A stretch of 64,000 bases of DNA from NCBI RefSeq assembly GCF_040436365.1, contig NZ_AP026369.1, positions 1,551,501-1,615,500 on the forward strand. The letters are read 5' to 3'. This DNA comes from Hydrogenimonas sp. SS33. Its GTDB lineage: Bacteria > Campylobacterota > Campylobacteria > Campylobacterales > Hydrogenimonadaceae. Shown here in pieces: positions 52,232-60,938 of this stretch. The first letter of the stretch is position 1; every line of letters starts with the position of its first letter. The translations under genes and the position numbers were made by a program. Below the pieces are notes generated by a model. That model saw nothing but the letters and a program-made list of their open reading frames with translations, was not told the DNA's origin and did no database searches.

Positions 52232-53331
52232 GCGATGGCTCCTTTCTCCTGGTGATGGCGCAAAACGGCGCTCATCAGCGCGATCCGCTCCTCGAAACTC
52301 TTTTTCAGCGCCCGCTCCCCGGGGGTGTGGTCCCCGTCGCCGTAGGGGCCCAGCCCGTCGATGGTGACGACACCCGCCGACGCGACGATGTTGGCGTCGC
52401 TCACGCCGCCGCGGCTCTCCGTGGGCAGCCTTTGGCCCGAAATCCGCTCCATCGCTTCGATGAGCTGCCGCTGCCAGGCGTTGGGCTCCATCACGTCCCG
52501 CTGGATCGACCCGCCCAGGACCGATTTGGTCCCTTCCACGTAGGCGGTGCAGACCGTCTCCTCCAGCCCCTTCATCAGCCGCTCTTTTTCATGGTGATCG
52601 GCGTAGCGCAGCTCCAGCAGCAGTTTGGCCTGGGGACTGACCGTGTTGGCGCCGATGCCCCCTTCCATCCTGCCCACATTGACGGTGGAACCCCTCTGCA
52701 GGTCGGTCATGGCCGCCAGCTTCTGCAGTTTGATGGCTGCCTCCAGGTTGGCGTCGGCCCCCTTGGCGTAACCGGTCCCCGCATGGGCCGCCCTGCCTTC
52801 GATGGTGATGTCGAAGGTGCCGATCCCCTTGCGGCCCACCACCACCTCCATGTCGGGACCCGCCGCTTCGAAGACGAAACACTTGTCGTACCCCTTCGCC
52901 AGCTCCGTCGTAAGGATGCGCGAATCGTCGCTGCCCGTCTCCTCGTCGCTGACCAGCAGCACGTCGATATCCTCGATGGTGCCGTTGGCGTCATGGAGGG
53001 CCCGCAGCGCCTCGAGTGCCACGATGTTGCCCCCCTTCATGTCGCACACCCCCGGGCCGTAGACCCATTCGTCATCTTCGCGCCACCCCTCGAAGCTGCC
53101 CGGCGGGAAGACCGTATCCAGATGCCCAAGCAGTAAAATCTTCTCCCGTCCGCCCGAAGGGCTCGTGAAATGGAGATGGTCCCCGATCAGCTCCCGTGCA
53201 TGGCGGCGGGTTTCATACCCCAGCGCCTCCAGCCATCCGCGGAAGAGCTCTCCCACCGCGTCCACGCCCCTTTTGTTGCGTGTATAGGAGTTGATCTCCA
53301 CCGCCTTTTTCAAATCTTCTTTCCAGCCCAT
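52228..53331 (-). CDS. M20-family carboxypeptidase (CPG2-like)
   Basis: 367 aa. Metal and catalytic residues of the family are present: His70/Asp72 (LLGHLDTVFP), Asp97 (GPGVCDMKGG), Glu130-131 (SDEETGS) and Glu155 (FEAAGPD), with the dimerisation domain at about 170-280 and a late GDGDHTPGE. It resembles glutamate carboxypeptidase CPG2 more than the di- or tripeptidases. No signal peptide is seen. It opens the operon behind a TAAAAT box and overlaps the RimK-like gene. Glutamate specificity is inferred. Confidence 0.88.
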   Translation of the reverse strand: MGWKEDLKKAVEINSYTRNKRGVDAVGELFRGWLEALGYETRRHARELIGDHLHFTSPSGGREKILLLGHLDTVFPPGSFEGWREDDEWVYGPGVCDMKGGNIVALEALRALHDANGTIEDIDVLLVSDEETGSDDSRILTTELAKGYDKCFVFEAAGPDMEVVVGRKGIGTFDITIEGRAAHAGTGYAKGADANLEAAIKLQKLAAMTDLQRGSTVNVGRMEGGIGANTVSPQAKLLLELRYADHHEKERLMKGLEETVCTAYVEGTKSVLGGSIQRDVMEPNAWQRQLIEAMERISGQRLPTESRGGVSDANIVASAGVVTIDGLGPYGDGDHTPGERALKKSFEERIALMSAVLRHHQEKGAIA

Positions 53332-53362
53332 CGAATGCCCCGCGTCTATTGAAAATTACGCG

Positions 53363-53368
53363 ATTTTA
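53363..53368 (-). promoter_or_regulatory. -10 box for the carboxypeptidase/ATP-grasp operon
   Basis: GATAAAATC on the minus strand, 31 bases before the M20 start at 53331. Confidence 0.45.
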
Positions 53369-53380
53369 TCATTTCATTGA

Positions 53381-54067
53381 TTAATGTATGGCAATACACC
53401 GTACCACTTCGAACTCCAGGTAGGAGAGGGGGTAGGTTTCCAGAATCCGCTTCGTCTCTTTGTATCCCAGCTGCCGCTCCCCTCCGCTGACGCCGCTTCG
53501 CTTGATGTAGCGCAGCATGGAGAGCGTATCCCTGAAGTAGAGTTCATATTTTAAAATATCGATTTCGCCGCCGATGTGGCGCCGCAGGGCTTCGACGGTT
53601 TCCACACGGCTGCGGATGGGGGAGGTGACCCCCGCCGTGCGATGGAGGGTGGCGAAGGTCCCGGCGGTAAAGAGGGTCAGCGCCGTCGGTTTTTGCAAAG
53701 AGGCGAGGGAGGCGAGGGTGAACTCCAGGTCGGCGGCCCACTGGAGGGAAGAGGAGGAGAGCAGCAGGTCGAAACGCCTCTTTTTCAGCGCTTCGAAAAG
53801 GGCGGGGTCGTTGAAGTCGCCGACCATCTTCTCGACGCCGGGGCCACTCGGATGAAGGGCCACCATTTCGGGCGCCGCATCGACGGCGAGGTAGCTTATG
53901 AACGGACGTTCATAAGCATGATAGAGCACCCCGTTGCCGCATCCCAGGTCGACGATACGGCGGTAGGTCCGGGGAATCTTTTCCAGAAGCGCCCGGGCGA
54001 CCCTTTTCTGGATGAGGTTGTACCGCGGATAGGTGCGGGCGTGGCGGCGGAATTGGGTGGTGTGCAT
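53381..54067 (-). CDS. bioC: BioC-like SAM-dependent methyltransferase
   Basis: 228 aa from ATG 54067; a longer frame to 54100 would start above the -10 box. The SAM motif IVDLGCGNGVLYHA, then LAVDAAPEMV, and LLLSSSSLQWAADLE with TLFTAGTFATLH are typical of BioC. BioC methylates malonyl-ACP to prime pimeloyl synthesis for biotin. No other bio gene is adjacent, so the pathway role rests on family resemblance. Confidence 0.8.
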   Translation of the reverse strand: MHTTQFRRHARTYPRYNLIQKRVARALLEKIPRTYRRIVDLGCGNGVLYHAYERPFISYLAVDAAPEMVALHPSGPGVEKMVGDFNDPALFEALKKRRFDLLLSSSSLQWAADLEFTLASLASLQKPTALTLFTAGTFATLHRTAGVTSPIRSRVETVEALRRHIGGEIDILKYELYFRDTLSMLRYIKRSGVSGGERQLGYKETKRILETYPLSYLEFEVVRCIAIH

Positions 54068-54083
54068 CGTTTCTTGTTTTTGG

Positions 54084-54089
54084 TATAAT
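54084..54089 (+). promoter_or_regulatory. -10 box for secG
   Basis: TTGGTATAAT, 36 bases before the secG ATG, overlapping the divergent bioC promoter region. Confidence 0.55.
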
Positions 54090-54099
54090 ATCGGCCCCA

Positions 54100-54105
54100 A
54101 TTATA
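54100..54105 (-). promoter_or_regulatory. -10 box for bioC
   Basis: TTGGTTATAATTGG on the minus strand, 32 bases before the bioC start. The two divergent boxes are 10 bases apart, so polymerase binding should be mutually exclusive. Confidence 0.5.
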
Positions 54106-54125
54106 ACCAAAAGGTTTTTCACGTC

Positions 54126-54485
54126 ATGATTACCGTACTTTTCGTCACACAGATCGTGCTGGCGGTGATACTTACCATTCTCGTACTTCTGCAGAAAAGC
54201 TCCTCCATCGGGCTGGGCGCCTACAGCGGTTCCAACGAATCGGTCTTCGGCGCCAAAGGCCCCGCCGGATTCCTGGTCAAGGCGACCTTTACGGTCGGGC
54301 TCGTCTTCATCCTCAACACCATCGCGTTGGGCTATATGTACAACAAGAGCTACAACCGCTCCGTCGTCGACGAAGTACCGGTGAAAAAGAGCGACGTGCC
54401 GACACCTCCCGCCGTCCCAGCGGCACCGGCGCCTTCAACCGCGCCCGCTGCGCCTGCCGCACCGGCAGCCCCCGCCGCCAAGTAA
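54126..54485 (+). CDS. secG: Preprotein translocase subunit SecG
   Basis: 119 aa. Two transmembrane helices (about 1-22 and 54-76) flank the conserved loop LQKSSSIGLGAYSGSNESVF ending GAKGP. SecG supports SecYE in protein export. The C-terminal tail is an Ala/Pro-rich stretch (PAAPAPSTAPAAPAAPAAPA), common in Campylobacterota SecG. ATG 54126 fits the helix start. Confidence 0.95.
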   Translation: MITVLFVTQIVLAVILTILVLLQKSSSIGLGAYSGSNESVFGAKGPAGFLVKATFTVGLVFILNTIALGYMYNKSYNRSVVDEVPVKKSDVPTPPAVPAAPAPSTAPAAPAAPAAPAAK

Positions 54486-54488
54486 CCC

Positions 54489-55439
54489 ATGCGCTCTCTT
54501 CTGGCTCTGTGGCTTCTGGCCGCGGGGCTTCTGGCCGACGCCCATATCTTCGTCTACCACCGCTTCGGCGACACGCGCCACCCCTCCACCGACACCTCCG
54601 TCCAGACGCTTCGCAAACAGTTCGACTATTTCAGGAAGCACGGGTATGAGGTCGTCCCTCTCTCGAAACTCGTGGCGGCCCTGAAAGACGGTGAACCGGT
54701 CTCCGACAGATGGGTCGTGCTGACCATCGACGACAGTTTCGAAAGCTTCTACGAAAAGGGGCTGCCCATCTTCCGGGAGTACGGCTACCCTTTCACCCTT
54801 TTCGTCTATACCGAAGCGACCGACAAGAAGTACGGCGACTACATGAGCTGGGAAGAGGTGAACGAAGCCAAACGCTTCGGGGAACTCGGCTTCCACTCCC
54901 ATGCCCACCCTCACATGGTCTCCAAAAGCGACACCTATCTGAAAAAGGATTTCGAAAAAGGGCTGGCCCTGATGGAGCGCCATACGGGCCGACGACCCAG
55001 CTATTTCGCCTACCCCTACGGGGAGTATGACACAAGGGTCAGAAAAATCGCCGAAAGCTTCGGCTTCGATGCCATCTGCAACCAGAATGTGGGTGCCGTC
55101 TCCGAACGCTCCGACGTCATGGACCTGGACCGCATCGCCCTGACGGGCGACCCCGACCTTGCTTCGAAACTCAAAATCCGGTTTCTCGACGCCACCTGGC
55201 TGGCACCCCGGGCCTGGCCCAAAGAGGGCACCGTCGGCGAAGTGAAAGTGAAGCTCAACGAGCCCGTCAAAGCCCGCCACGGCTATCTCTACCTCACCGG
55301 CTACGGCTGGGAGCGGGTCGACATTCGCGAAGGAGCGGTCGACACCCGATGGCACAAACCCCTCAAAAAGCGACGCAGCCGTCTCATTTTAAAGGTTGAT
55401 CGCGATAAAATAAACACCAAAATTCTCGTCAAACCCTAA
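54489..55439 (+). CDS. Polysaccharide deacetylase-family protein
   Basis: 316 aa with a signal peptide (MRSLLALWLLAAGLLADA). The NodB-like domain has VVLTIDDSFES with the Asp-Asp pair, the metal motif HSHAHPHMVSK and YFAYPYGEYD. Such enzymes remove N- or O-acetyl groups from envelope or exopolysaccharides. A C-terminal beta region (about 235-316) follows. It is 3 bases after secG and 12 before frr. The substrate is unknown. Confidence 0.9.
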   Translation: MRSLLALWLLAAGLLADAHIFVYHRFGDTRHPSTDTSVQTLRKQFDYFRKHGYEVVPLSKLVAALKDGEPVSDRWVVLTIDDSFESFYEKGLPIFREYGYPFTLFVYTEATDKKYGDYMSWEEVNEAKRFGELGFHSHAHPHMVSKSDTYLKKDFEKGLALMERHTGRRPSYFAYPYGEYDTRVRKIAESFGFDAICNQNVGAVSERSDVMDLDRIALTGDPDLASKLKIRFLDATWLAPRAWPKEGTVGEVKVKLNEPVKARHGYLYLTGYGWERVDIREGAVDTRWHKPLKKRRSRLILKVDRDKINTKILVKP

Positions 55440-55451
55440 GGAGAAAAACCC

Positions 55452-56015
55452 ATGGAAACCCTCAACGAAGTCTACGACTACGCCAAAGAACATATGGAGA
55501 AGTCGATCGACGTTTTGAAAAAAGATTTCAGCACCATCCGCACGGGCCGCGTCTCGACCCATATCGTCGACAGTATCAAAGTCGACTACTACGGCACCCC
55601 CACGCCGCTGAACCAGGTCGGAAGCGTCATCGCCACCGATGCTCAGACCATCACCATCAGCCCCTGGGAGAAGAATCTGCTTCCCGAAATCGAACACGCC
55701 ATCCAGCAGGCGAACATCGGTGTCAATCCCAACAACGACGGCGAAACCATCAAACTCTTCTTCCCGCCCATGACCGTCGAACAGCGCCAGGAGAGCGCCA
55801 AGCAGGCCAAAGCGATGGGGGAAAAGGCCAAAATCGCCATCCGCAACATCCGCCGCGACGCGAACGACAAGATCAAGAAGATGGGCAAAGAGAAACTGAT
55901 CACAGAAGACGAAGAGAAAAAGGGGTTGGAGCAGGTCCAGAAGATCACCGACGACTATGTGAAGAAGGTGGACGAACTGGTCAAAAAGAAAGAGGAAGAG
56001 GTCCTCAAGGTTTAG
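55452..56015 (+). CDS. frr: Ribosome recycling factor
   Basis: 187 aa, normal length. It splits the post-termination ribosome with [23 protein letters not shown] and the helix with [19 protein letters not shown] are the RRF signatures. AAGGAG lies before the ATG. The downstream gap to pyrE holds an inverted repeat. Confidence 0.97.
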   Translation: METLNEVYDYAKEHMEKSIDVLKKDFSTIRTGRVSTHIVDSIKVDYYGTPTPLNQVGSVIATDAQTITISPWEKNLLPEIEHAIQQANIGVNPNNDGETIKLFFPPMTVEQRQESAKQAKAMGEKAKIAIRNIRRDANDKIKKMGKEKLITEDEEKKGLEQVQKITDDYVKKVDELVKKKEEEVLKV

Positions 56016-56150
56016 TGAAAAGTGAAAAACTAAAAACGAAAAGTTTTAGGCAGCTTCGCTTTGCGAAGCGGACTATTTCATTAGAATTGTCCGCGTAGCG
56101 GTTCACCCTAACTTTTCACTTTTCACTTTTAGTTTTTAACTGAAAAAGGG
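56016..56150. repeat. Inverted GTGAAAA/TAAAAAC repeat with inner hairpin
   Basis: Left arm TGAAAAGTGAAAAACTAAAA and right arm CTTTTCACTTTTAGTTTTTA face each other. Between them are GCTTCGC-TTT-GCGAAGC and CCGC...GCGG stems. The left arm plus hairpin matches the unit at 7667-7717. It fills the frr-pyrE gap and could act as a bidirectional terminator. Confidence 0.6.
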
Positions 56151-56157
56151 TTACTGC

Positions 56158-56766
56158 ATGGACATCAAAAAAATCTACATGGACGCCGACGCGCTTCTGC
56201 ACGGCCACTTCAAGCTCAGTTCGGGAAACCACTCCGAATACTACCTCCAGTCGGCGAAGGTTTTGGAGGATCCCAAAACCGCGAAGCTGCTGGCGGAGGC
56301 GCTGGCAGGGCAGATCAAGGAGTACGGCCTGGCGGTCGATACGGTCTGCTCTCCCGCCATCGGCGGCCTGATCGCCGGATTCGCCCTGGCGACGGCACTG
56401 GATTGCCGCTACATCTTCACCGAGCGGGTAAACGGCCAAATGACCCTTCGGCGGGGATTTACGGTCAAACCCGGCGAGAAGATCCTCATCTGCGAAGATA
56501 TCGTCACCACCGGCGGCTCCGCCATGGAAGCGGCGGCGGAGGTGGAGAGGCTGGGTGCCGAGGTGGTCGGTTTCGCGGCGCTGGCCAACCGTGGATTCTG
56601 CCGCCGCATCGGAAGCGAACTGGAGCGGAAACCCAACTGCAAACTGCCCGAAGACAAACCCTTCTTCGCCCTGGCGGATTTCGATTTTGCGATGTATGCC
56701 CCGGAAGCGTGCCCCCTCTGCAAGGCGGGCAGCGAAGCTGTGAAACCGGGAAGCAGAGGGAATTGA
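56158..56766 (+). CDS. pyrE: Orotate phosphoribosyltransferase
   Basis: 202 aa. It joins orotate to PRPP in pyrimidine synthesis. The PRPP-binding motif is [18 protein letters not shown] near residue 115, and [15 protein letters not shown] is conserved near the N terminus. A C-terminal Cys pair (EACPLCKAG) is present, as in many Campylobacterota PyrE. The RDD gene follows after 28 bases. Confidence 0.96.
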   Translation: MDIKKIYMDADALLHGHFKLSSGNHSEYYLQSAKVLEDPKTAKLLAEALAGQIKEYGLAVDTVCSPAIGGLIAGFALATALDCRYIFTERVNGQMTLRRGFTVKPGEKILICEDIVTTGGSAMEAAAEVERLGAEVVGFAALANRGFCRRIGSELERKPNCKLPEDKPFFALADFDFAMYAPEACPLCKAGSEAVKPGSRGN

Positions 56767-56794
56767 CGGTCATCGGAAAAGAGGGAAAAGTCTG

Positions 56795-57331
56795 ATGGGC
56801 AAACCGTCTCGGTGGAGGAAAGCGAAACAGGGCAAGGCGGAGGTTCCCCGTTCCGATTCAAAAGAGAAGCAAACCATCCACAAAGAGGAGCGTGTTTGTG
56901 CCCCCGTCGTACTGCGCCTCAAAGCCTTCCTGACCGACACCTTCATGATCGTCATGCCCATTCTCTACATCGTTATCTATCTGGTGATGGGAAGCCGGGA
57001 GGGATTTCGCAACCATATGGGAGAAGGGTGGCTCATCATCCTCATCGCCCACTTCATCGCCGTGACCGTCTTCTGGGCGATCGCCGGCCAGACGCCGGGG
57101 ATGCGGGCCTACGACTTGTTGCTGGTCGACGCCGGGACGGGCCAGAAACCTGGCATCGTCAAGCTGCTGCTGCGGTACGTAATGATGCAAACCGCCATTC
57201 TCTCGATTCTTGGGCTCTTTCTCCCCTTCTTCCTTAAAAGCCGCGAAGCGCTCCACGACCTGGTCTCGGGCACCTGCATCGTCTGGCGACCCGGACTGCA
57301 CGACAAGAGAAGAGAACCCAAAAACGCATGA
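56795..57331 (+). CDS. RDD-family membrane protein
   Basis: 178 aa. A basic N-terminal region (about 1-45) precedes RLKAFLTDTFMIVMPILYIV, which holds the Arg/Asp pair of the family. Three or four hydrophobic segments (about 48-68, 82-102, 128-150) and GQTPGMRAYDLLLVD follow. RDD proteins include proposed ion exchangers, but most are uncharacterised. The MFS gene follows after 28 bases. Confidence 0.85.
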   Translation: MGKPSRWRKAKQGKAEVPRSDSKEKQTIHKEERVCAPVVLRLKAFLTDTFMIVMPILYIVIYLVMGSREGFRNHMGEGWLIILIAHFIAVTVFWAIAGQTPGMRAYDLLLVDAGTGQKPGIVKLLLRYVMMQTAILSILGLFLPFFLKSREALHDLVSGTCIVWRPGLHDKRREPKNA

Positions 57332-57359
57332 CGACCCGCCTACCGTTCACCGTTCACTA

Positions 57360-58466
57360 ATGTTCCTGCGGCTTTCGGCATTCTACCTCTTCTACTTCGC
57401 GGCGGTGGGGGTCTATGTCATCTTCTTCCCCAAAGCCCTCCAGATGGCGGGGTACGACAGCCTGCAGATCGGCACGCTCCTCTCCGCCGCCCCGCTGATG
57501 CGCTTTTTCGCTCCCTTCCTCTTTCTTAAACACCTGAAACTCGACGACCGGACCTTTCTCGGTGCATTGGCGCTCATGAGCCTCGCCGTGCTGCTCTTCT
57601 GGCCGGCGCTTCCTTATTTCTGGGCCCTGATGGGTGCCAACCTGCTCTTCGGCGCCGCCATGAGCGTCGCCCTTCCCTTCGTGGAGACCCGGGCACTGGA
57701 GAGCCTCTCGAAAAAAATCTACGGGCGCTCAAGGCTTTTCGGCTCCATCGGCTTCATCGCCATCGCCCTATGGCTGGGAAAGGTGCTGCAAACCCCCCAA
57801 GACGCACTACGCTACCTCATAGCCACCATATGGCTCACCGCCGCTTCCGGGGCGCTGATCGTCCTGGCCGACAGAGCCCACGCCCATACAGACAAAAAAG
57901 AGGAGGGCAGGCCGTTCGACCTCCTCTCCCACTGGCCCCTTTGGGGCGCCTTTTTCCTGATGCAGGTGAGTTTCGGCGGCTTCTACAACTTCTTCACCAT
58001 CTACGAAACCGCCCACGGCATCTCGCTGGAGACCACAAGCTGGCTCTGGAGCTTCGGCGTCATCTGCGAAATCGTCATGTTCTATTTCCAGGGGCCTCTG
58101 CTGCACAAAAACCTGATGACCCTTCTGAAAGTGACGGTTTTCGCCACGTCGATACGCTGGGCACTGCTGTGGCTCTTTCCCGATTCTCTTCCCATGACCT
58201 TCGCCGCCCAGAGCCTCCATGCCCTGAGTTTCGCCCTCTACCACACCACCGCCATCACCCTTCTGCACGCCCTCTACCGGCGCAAGGCGCTGGCGCAGCA
58301 GTTCTTCCTGGGTATCTCCTACGGCCTGGGCGGTTTCGCCGGGGCGTTGCTCGCCGGGAAACTCTACGGAGAGAACCTCTTTTTGTATGAAAGCGCCATC
58401 GCTCTGGTTGCATTCGGTTCCCTCCTGTTTGAGAAACGGGGCGCATCCCCTACAAAAATCGGGTAA
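57360..58466 (+). CDS. Major facilitator superfamily transporter (HcaT/NupG-like subgroup)
   Basis: 368 aa with about 11-12 hydrophobic helices. SRLFGSIGFIAIALWLG near residue 125 resembles the GRxRxxGSxG-type loop of the MFS_1-like group that includes HcaT. ATG 57360 begins directly with the first helix (FLRLSAFYLFYFAAVGVYV), whereas the open frame continues upstream in unrelated sequence. The leader carries CCGTTCACCGTTCAC, a word also seen near 41510. The substrate is unknown. Confidence 0.85.
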   Translation: MFLRLSAFYLFYFAAVGVYVIFFPKALQMAGYDSLQIGTLLSAAPLMRFFAPFLFLKHLKLDDRTFLGALALMSLAVLLFWPALPYFWALMGANLLFGAAMSVALPFVETRALESLSKKIYGRSRLFGSIGFIAIALWLGKVLQTPQDALRYLIATIWLTAASGALIVLADRAHAHTDKKEEGRPFDLLSHWPLWGAFFLMQVSFGGFYNFFTIYETAHGISLETTSWLWSFGVICEIVMFYFQGPLLHKNLMTLLKVTVFATSIRWALLWLFPDSLPMTFAAQSLHALSFALYHTTAITLLHALYRRKALAQQFFLGISYGLGGFAGALLAGKLYGENLFLYESAIALVAFGSLLFEKRGASPTKIG

Positions 58467-58508
58467 AATACCGATCTATCCGATATCATTTCTCAACAAA
58501 GGATTGTT

Positions 58509-59285
58509 ATGGCCAAACGATTGTCACTCTTTGCATGCGCTGCGCTTCTGACGGCAGGCATCTCGGCGAATGCCGATACCCTCGGCGGCGAGATCGCCAT
58601 CGGCGGTTGGAATCACGACCCCAGCGGCTGGGTCAAATACCCCAACGATGTGCCCGACGACCAGAGCAAGGTCGATGCCGACGACGACCTGAACCTGGAT
58701 ACGGAGACCGATCTCTACGTCAGGGCGAAACTGGAGCATCCCGTTCCCATTCTCCCCAATATCCGGCTTGCCTATGTCAAAACGGAAAGCGAAGGGGACG
58801 GCACCATCTCCCGTGACTTCACGTTCGGCGACATCACCGTCGGCGTCAGCGACAAAATCCACTCCGAAGCGAGCCTAAAGAACTACGATGCCACCTTCTA
58901 CTACGAACTGCTCGACAATGATACGGTCGGCCTCGACCTGGGGATCACCGCCAGGTATCTCGACGGGTATGTCAAAGTTACGGACAAAACGACAGGAGAA
59001 AGCGACAGCCACGATATCGACTTCGTCGTCCCCATGGTCTATGCCGGCGCCCGCATCGCCCTTCCGTTCCTCGAAGGGCTCTCCGTAGGCGCGGAAGGGA
59101 GCGGCATCACCTACGACGGAAGCACCCTTTTCGATATTCAGGGCGATCTCCGTTATACCTTCGGCATGGGGCTGGGAGCCGAAGCCGGCTACCGGTGGCA
59201 GAAGGTCAAACTGGACGATGTGGACGACTCCGACGCCGATATCGACATCAAAGGTTTCTACGCCGGCCTCGTCTGGGACTTCTAA
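58509..59285 (+). CDS. TIGR04219-family outer-membrane beta-barrel protein
   Basis: 258 aa with a signal peptide (MAKRLSLFACAALLTAGISA, cleaved near NAD). Alternating beta strands such as TDLYVRAKLEHP and IKGFYAGLVWDF end in a C-terminal Phe, as expected of an outer-membrane barrel. The start LGGEIAIGGWNHDPSGWVKY is typical of TIGR04219, a family seen in Campylobacterota and other marine bacteria. An AAAGGA site precedes the ATG. No function is assigned. Confidence 0.88.
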   Translation: MAKRLSLFACAALLTAGISANADTLGGEIAIGGWNHDPSGWVKYPNDVPDDQSKVDADDDLNLDTETDLYVRAKLEHPVPILPNIRLAYVKTESEGDGTISRDFTFGDITVGVSDKIHSEASLKNYDATFYYELLDNDTVGLDLGITARYLDGYVKVTDKTTGESDSHDIDFVVPMVYAGARIALPFLEGLSVGAEGSGITYDGSTLFDIQGDLRYTFGMGLGAEAGYRWQKVKLDDVDDSDADIDIKGFYAGLVWDF

Positions 59286-59289
59286 TTTA

Positions 59290-59360
59290 TGGTACGCAAA
59301 GCTTGAGCGAAGCCCAAGCTTTGCCCCCTGAAGCTTCAAAGGTTTCGAAAGAAAGTCACG
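59290..59360 (-). repeat. Family A repeat, copy 5 (shortened)
   Basis: GGTACGCAAAGCTTGAGCGA with its CTTGAG...CCAAG stem, then a shortened middle and a degenerate GAAGCTTC/TTTCGAA region ending GTCACGCC. The GGGGAC hairpin is missing. It lies between convergent genes, unlike the other copies. Confidence 0.65.
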
Positions 59361-59363
59361 CCA

Positions 59364-59993
59364 CTAAACAAACGTCACGATCTCTTCCAGGGGCAACCGC
59401 ACCTTTTCGGGCGCCGGCTTGACGCGGTACCCGAAGGCGATGAGCATCGCCACCTCCTCTTTGGCCACATCGAGCTCCAGCAGCGCTTCCACTTTCGCCT
59501 TTTCGAACCCTTCGATGGCACAACTGTCGATGCCCATCGTCATGGCACCGGTCATCATATTGCCCGCCGCGATGTAACACTGTTTGGCGCTCCAGCACCC
59601 CATCCCCTCTCCTCTGAATTTCTCCGTCACGAAGGCGTCGTAGCGCTCGTAATAGGCTTCGATCATCTCTTTGGGCAGGTCGCGCCGGGAGAGCATTTTG
59701 CGGCTGTACGCGCCGCCCGGCGCCAAAGGGGCGACGAGATGCTTGATGACCACCAGGTCGCTGCATTCGGTGATCTGCGGCTGGTTCCAGCACAGCGGCC
59801 GTAACTGCGCCTTGAGCCCCTCGTCACGGATGACCAGGAAACGCCACGGCTCCATGCCGAAAGAGGAGGGGCTCAGGCGCCCGATCTCCAGAATGGTTCG
59901 CATCTGCGCCTCCGGGATCCTCTTTTCGGGGTCGAACCGCTTCGTCGCGTGGCGTTCACGCATCGCTTCCATAAAAATGTCGATCTTTTCCAT
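59364..59993 (-). CDS. Nitroreductase-family NAD(P)H-dependent oxidoreductase
   Basis: 209 aa from ATG 59993, preceded by AAGGAG; the upstream extension of the frame to 60128 is not protein-like. FMN-binding features are MRERHATKRFDPEKRI, LSPSSFGMEPWRFLVI and the later GMGCWSAKQCYIAAGNMM and GIDSCAIEGF. The family reduces nitro compounds, quinones or flavins. It sits 2 bases after the DUF3137 gene, ending the lemA-DUF3137 unit. Confidence 0.9.
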   Translation of the reverse strand: MEKIDIFMEAMRERHATKRFDPEKRIPEAQMRTILEIGRLSPSSFGMEPWRFLVIRDEGLKAQLRPLCWNQPQITECSDLVVIKHLVAPLAPGGAYSRKMLSRRDLPKEMIEAYYERYDAFVTEKFRGEGMGCWSAKQCYIAAGNMMTGAMTMGIDSCAIEGFEKAKVEALLELDVAKEEVAMLIAFGYRVKPAPEKVRLPLEEIVTFV

Positions 59994-59995
59994 TT

Positions 59996-60934
59996 TCACT
60001 CCTTGCTCCAGATTCTTCGGTTGAGATTGAGCTCCTCCACGATGCCCAGAAGCAGTTGAAGGTTTTCGATATACCCCTTGACGATATCGAGCCGCAGGAG
60101 GGAGCGGAAGAGGCTCGGCTCGAACCATCTGCCGCCGTTGGCGATGGCGATGAAGAGTTTGTCGTACCTAAAAGAGAGGTAGAGATCCGCGCCCGCCCGC
60201 TCCCTCAGTTCCACGATCTTCTCCATCAGGTTGGGCGTCAGCAGGTAGTGGGCCTCCACCGCGTCGTCGGAGTAGACTTTGAAATACTTTTCGAACCGGG
60301 GCGAATCGAGGCGCACCAGATTGCGGGCCCCCGCATTTTGCATCCAGCTTCCTATCACCCCCAGGTAGCGCTCCGCCACATCGGGCATGACCGCCAGCGG
60401 ATGGGTGAAATGTTTGTGGAATTCTGTCACGATGAAAGTGCCGGCGAAGATTGTCTCGTCGTCGTCCCCTTTCCTCTTTTTGACCTTCAGATTGGAAAAC
60501 CGAATGGGGGTTTCGCCGATTTTTCCCCGGATGAGGTCGCTGCCCCTGTAGGTGTCGTAGCGGGTGCCGAAAAGCCCGCTGGCGACAAAAAGCGCTTCGG
60601 GCACTTTGCCCTCCGGCTCGTAGCTCAAAGAGGGGTCGACGCGGGCGACGATGCGGCCGAAAACCTCTTGCTTGAAGCGCTTTCGGTAGCTTCGGCTCAT
60701 CCACTCCCGTGCCACGAACACGACAGGCAACGCGACAAAGAGGACGGTATAAACCCTGTCGTACAAAATATCGCCATCCGCATAGATGACATAGGCGACG
60801 AAGGCCGCCGCAGTGATGAGGGCGACAATGGAGAGGTTTCGAAGGAGGCGTTTACGCTCCGCTTCGAGCCCTTCGAGCTCTCCATGGAGCTCGTCGTAGT
60901 AGAAGTCGATCAGGTCCGAGGTTCTGGCCCCCAT
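59996..60934 (-). CDS. DUF3137 membrane protein
   Basis: 312 aa. Two transmembrane helices (about 33-53 and 60-78) follow a short cytoplasmic segment. The rest is soluble, with FAGTFIVTEFHKHF and DSPRFEKYFKVYSDD typical of DUF3137, a family often encoded next to LemA, as here (4-base gap). The function is unknown. The pairing suggests a joint envelope role. Confidence 0.85.
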   Translation of the reverse strand: MGARTSDLIDFYYDELHGELEGLEAERKRLLRNLSIVALITAAAFVAYVIYADGDILYDRVYTVLFVALPVVFVAREWMSRSYRKRFKQEVFGRIVARVDPSLSYEPEGKVPEALFVASGLFGTRYDTYRGSDLIRGKIGETPIRFSNLKVKKRKGDDDETIFAGTFIVTEFHKHFTHPLAVMPDVAERYLGVIGSWMQNAGARNLVRLDSPRFEKYFKVYSDDAVEAHYLLTPNLMEKIVELRERAGADLYLSFRYDKLFIAIANGGRWFEPSLFRSLLRLDIVKGYIENLQLLLGIVEELNLNRRIWSKE

Positions 60935-60938
60935 GGCG

